In this document: in pieces, positions 60,723-64,000 of the stretch | Position numbering within the stretch: position 1 is the stretch's first letter | Layout of the letters: every line of letters starts with the position of its first letter | NCBI GenBank assembly: GCA_035772785.1 | Contig: JAOCPU010000027.1 | Location: 186,001 to 250,000, forward strand | Origin: Phlebiopsis flavidoalba | Taxonomy: Eukaryota; Basidiomycota; Agaricomycetes; Polyporales; Phanerochaetaceae | Reading direction: 5' to 3' | Length of the DNA: 64,000 bases | Notes under the pieces: generated by a model | Told to the model about the DNA's origin: nothing | Seen by the model: the letters and a program-made list of their open reading frames with translations, nothing else | Databases searched by the model: none | Made by a program: the position numbers and the translations under genes

Positions 60723-61073
60723 GTTGGTTATCGGCAGACTAATTTCTAGGGCTTTGGATCATTAGAGTAAGTTATGGAAAAAGGCATATCCGGGATTATC
60801 CTTCTTAGGGAAGCCCAAGATCTAAGCCGCAACGAGCTGGTACGTGTAAAAGAGACGAGCCCCATAGGTCACCGCGCTGTCCTGCCACCCGCGCGCGCAA
60901 GTCATCTGCCCAATTCCGGAAAGTCACCGCAATTTGATGTGTTCGTCATGAGATAAAAACTATGGTCACAAATAGTGGCCAAAAGCTACCAGAAAGACGT
61001 TGATAATATATGCTAGGCATCATTCTTCAGTACGTGCGTTGTCTTCTTCGAGAGTCACGGTTTAGACCCAGGC
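60723..61073. other. intergenic region
   Basis: Between the RGG-rich protein start and the KRR1 end. Nothing recognised. Confidence 0.4.
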
Positions 61074-62729
61074 TCATACAATCTCAGTATCACACTTCAG
61101 ACTACCACCACCTACGCAGTACGCCTTATTCTCGTTTTCCGCCTTCGTTTTCTTCTCTGCAATGCTTGGGAGCGGCTGTCCTAAGCAAGTCGCACTAATG
61201 CACGGCCTCCGCTCTTTGTTGGACGTGGTTTTTCGCCCACGGGTGACCTCTTCTTGCATTGCGTTGACGCACAAGGATAAATGTTTAGCCTGAAATTAAG
61301 GGTGACTATATGCTTACATTCTCCTTTCTGCGTTTAGCTTCGCGGAGCCTTACTTTTCGCGTGCACACTTGAGGAAATCTTCTCCCAGACCTCCCGACTG
61401 CAGGTCAACGCATATGGCGACCGCGGTTGTTAGGGCAGGCAGGGATATGGAGTGTAAAACTTTCTTCTTTCTTTTCACTCTTTAACCGCGGCTACCACAG
61501 GATTCAGACCAGACAAGCACGCACATCGAGCCTCATTCTTCGGTCTGTAGCGGCGTCTCGGTTCTTCTCCTCCGCTATGTGTTCTAGACGTCCTATGAGG
61601 TTGTATGCTTGCGGAACTTCGTGAAGCGACACCTATCCCACCAGAATTCATTGGCAAGCCTGAGGGTCCTTCAGCCAACTCGCGCTTGACATTAATTCCT
61701 CGTGCAGTCAGATGATAGCAAGCAAGTTTGACAGCCGTGTACACAGGACTGGGCCTACTTTGATACGATATATAGGATGTACTGTTCTTCATGCAATCAA
61801 CGAATGAGATTCATGCGAACTTCCTTGAGACCCTTGTACGGACCCAGTGACGCTCACGGTATTTCTCCTTATGCACACCACAAGATACGTAGCATTTGCG
61901 TAAGAAGCTCGATTGCCTGCGAGGGTTAATTGCCGCATACGTCGATGGTATGTTGCTGACTACGCACCTTCAGAAAGTGGCTGCCCATCTGGACCGATGA
62001 TTCGCTGACGTCTCTTGACAAAGCGCTCTTTATTCCGTACGATGGTGCCTATCTTTTGATAATATCGCAGGCGACGCCGTCGTCTAGCTATTTCACCGCC
62101 TGGCCGACTAGCTAACACACACGAAGCGAGAAGCTTAATCATGGTCCCGAGCTTTGAGAACAATATATGGGTCGTAGGTCTTACGGCGTAGGTCCGAACA
62201 GACATCGAGCCGTGAATCAGGTCTAGCGTGCGGTATGCGAGTTCCCTTGTGTGGAGGGGATGATACGATTAAGCCTTCGTTATAGTACTGGTGAAGGGGA
62301 CTACCACGTACGACTCGAGGGCCTTGGCCACCGTCACCCCATTACCTTGATCTCGTGCGCAGGGACTTCTTGATTCTCCCGATACTGGTTGGAAAGAGAG
62401 TAGCAAACGCGAAGACTCTTCCGTAAATGTACCGCCATTTTGTTAATGCAACTTTAACTCTTAATTGTGAAGGTGTAATGAACGCTTGAATTGGTCGACT
62501 TTCCACTGTCAAGCAGTGTCATCATGTGTCAATGTCAATTGTGATGTCTGTATAAGCAGATCCGCTGCTTTTGTACGAACACTGTTTAGGAGTTCAGTTG
62601 AAAAATATCTTTCGTCTATCTTTGTTTATCAAGGCGACATTACTGGTCGATATCGTCGGTATACCCATGCTCGACAGCAGGCCGCTTAAGGTTAGCTATC
62701 GTACTGAACAAAGAGAGGGTGTTTTCCAT
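61074..62729 (-). CDS. KRR1: small-subunit processome KH-domain protein Krr1
   Basis: Krr1 is a nucleolar KH-domain protein of the 90S pre-ribosome, required for 18S rRNA synthesis. A plausible first exon is MENTLSLFSTIANLKRPAVE followed by TDDIDQ. After an intron come WKVDQFKR and GGTFTEESSRFATLFPNQYR (about 62380-62445). Then RKTYDPYIVLKARD (about 62145-62190), IKLLA, KIGTIVRNKERFVKRRQR (about 62000-62053) and IIGPDGQPL form the KH core. After an intron come AIELLT (about 61905-61925), GPYKGLKEVR (about 61820-61850), CMKN and, with an intron, VKRELA. The tail is Lys/Arg/Glu-rich (QEEVTRGRKTTSNKERR, about 61210-61262). The frame shifts often; the C-terminal end is approximate. Confidence 0.85.
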
Positions 62730-63579
62730 TGTGGGCGGTACTGTATGAACACGTTATACGATTTAGTCATTCTCTATGCTGTGTCAGCTTGTTTGATCCT
62801 ATTGACAGATGGGAGGCTAGTCCAGCTTCCTCCTGCTCTTCATCGAGACCCCACCAATTAGTTTTCCACAACCTGGACTTGAGAATTTACAAGCGTCGTA
62901 GAGGAGGCGATGGCGAACCACACAGAGCTGTAGTTTAGTGCGATTCAGGGCTTGAAGAGAAGGGATGAGTCGGAAAGATGCTTTTAGAACGCTCCGATTG
63001 AAATGTCCGGACGCCTTACAGTGATACCACGCGAGCAGTAACATCCTATGACGCTTTTTTGGAGTGTTGCACGAACGCAAAGCCGAGCTCTCTGTCACGT
63101 GGCTCGGGATCTCTCCACTAGAACAACGAACTCCAAAAGCCTGCATTTCCCACTTATGTATTTTGGTGGCACTATATATGGACACTAGCGGATCTACCAC
63201 AGAATCCTATTGCAGAAACTCCCTGCAGAGCTGGCACACTGTGGTCTCTCCTAGTGAGAGAATCTTCCAATTCCTCTAATCCGCAGGCTTCCACCACGCT
63301 CCTACAGTGCTTTAGTTGAGCCCCCCCCCCCCTCTTTGGTAATGGCGTGCTCAACTCATCTTCTTTTGGACGGTAGTTCGTAATATGTTTGGCCTACACA
63401 AAGGTGTATACTTGATATCTGGATGGCACTTGCAAAGGCTGGCAAATTGCGCGCAACGCAGACGTATTGGCTTGCGCGATGACGGACTCGAAACAGTCAA
63501 ACGGCTGCCATTCCGGGTCTACTTTCAATGCACCTCCATATACGCGTCGCGCGTTTCCGCTGTTGCTCCTATAGCGCAA
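62730..63579. other. intergenic, probable divergent promoter region
   Basis: Short frames on both strands, none recognised. A 13-base C run lies at 63322-63334. Confidence 0.35.
63322..63334. repeat. poly-C run (13)
   Basis: An uninterrupted run of 13 C, of a kind prone to length error in many sequencing methods. Confidence 0.95.
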
Positions 63580-64000
63580 ATATGAAGAAGATGAGGGGGA
63601 ACTTGTGCGACATGGAAGAAGGTAGTCTACCTGTCCATGCCCCATACCATGGGAAATCTTCAAGATGACACACTCACCTTCTGACTTAGATGTATCTGAT
63701 CCATCTTTACGGGGACAACGCGGTCCTTTTACACGGCAGTCCTATCTCGTAGTCTCCCCACGGCAAACATTTTTGCATATGCGACTCAATTTTGATGCCC
63801 AATCCCATTGCGCCTCGAGTGGATCGACGACACGACCTGCATTCTTGTCTTCTCTAGTAAGGGTGCAGCACGCGCCGCCTTTTTTTGGGGTATTGACCCA
63901 AGTCGTACACCGAGGATCCATCAGAGGAGGGCTTCATTACTTCTAAACCCATTCCCATCGCCCTCTGGCCTCCGGAAGATCGAATCAACAAGAGTCTGGG
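63580..64000 (+). CDS. NCBP3/DUF2414-like RNA-binding protein, partial (right edge)
   Basis: The DUF2414 domain is an RRM-like fold found in nuclear cap-binding subunit 3. Visible segments are an acidic start region (about 63580-63640), TANIFAYATQF (about 63763-63797), PLRLEWIDDTTCILVFSSKG (about 63808-63868), AARAAFFWG (about 63868-63895) and GFITSKPIPIALWPPEDRIN (about 63929-63988), with frame changes near 63797 and 63893. The W-I/V-D-D-x-S/T-C pattern followed by hydrophobic VF is the family hallmark. The start codon and first intron could not be fixed, and the gene continues beyond the window. Confidence 0.65.

Noticed and set aside
1..64000. CRISPR array, prophage, bacterial insertion sequence or operon
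   Set aside because: The window is intron-rich eukaryotic DNA with no regularly spaced repeats or bacterial gene signals.

Overview
This is a stretch of nuclear DNA from a filamentous fungus, most likely an Agaricomycete (Basidiomycota). Genes lie on both strands, are packed closely, and are cut by many short (about 45-70 base) GT...AG introns. The genes are ordinary eukaryotic housekeeping genes whose products read most like basidiomycete homologues. No bacterial operons, ribosome-binding sites, CRISPR arrays, rRNA or convincing tRNA genes were seen. The genus assignment is an inference from memory of protein families, not from a search. || Layout, left to right: isochorismatase-like hydrolase (0.8-1.8 kb, +); OST2/DAD1 (3.2-3.7, -) divergent from an SOD-fold mitoribosomal protein (3.9-5.0, +); STI1 co-chaperone (5.3-7.4, +) convergent with D-arabinose dehydrogenase (7.6-9.1, -); a tiny NDUFA4/MLRQ-like gene (9.5-9.9, -); a 5-kb Nup120/Nup160 gene (11.2-16.0, -); an unassigned block; a small conserved protein (18.1-18.8, +); a MAPR/Dap1-type cytochrome b5 (19.0-20.3, -); an Sst2-like RGS protein with DEP domain (21.2-23.4, -); a 3.5-kb gene-poor block; an alpha/beta hydrolase (26.9-28.9, +); UDP-xylose synthase (29.3-31.1, -) divergent from bystin/Enp1 (31.3-33.1, +); Nop9 (33.3-36.3, -) divergent from Ncs6/Ctu1 (36.5-37.9, +); Erg27 (38.1-39.8, -); an Arg/Ser-rich large protein of unknown function (40.5-43.6, +); Nop58 (44.1-46.1, -) divergent from a carboxypeptidase Y-like enzyme (46.4-48.5, +); a secreted ferritin-like protein (49.3-50.7, +); an EAF elongation factor (51.0-53.0, -); an EFM6-like methyltransferase (53.4-54.5, -) divergent from a glycogen-binding-domain protein (54.9-56.4, +); a large RGG-rich protein (57.0-60.7, -); Krr1 (61.1-62.7, -); and the start of an NCBP3/DUF2414 gene running off the right end. 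|| How they work together: four small-subunit/pre-ribosome factors (Enp1, Nop9, Nop58, Krr1) plus a tRNA-thiolation enzyme, an mRNA-elongation factor and a cap-binding-like protein sit within 33 kb, so the right half is rich in RNA and ribosome production. The left half is mostly secretory-pathway, mitochondrial and signalling genes. || Main caution: almost every conserved gene needs several 1-2 base frame corrections to read through, while introns and protein similarity are well kept. This looks more like an unpolished long-read assembly than gene decay, and it makes exact starts, stops and exon ends uncertain. I did not find a convincing new biological system. The best candidates for a second look are the Arg/Ser-rich gene at 40.5-43.6 kb, the RGG-rich protein at 57-60.7 kb and the MAPR protein ending in HRDEL.
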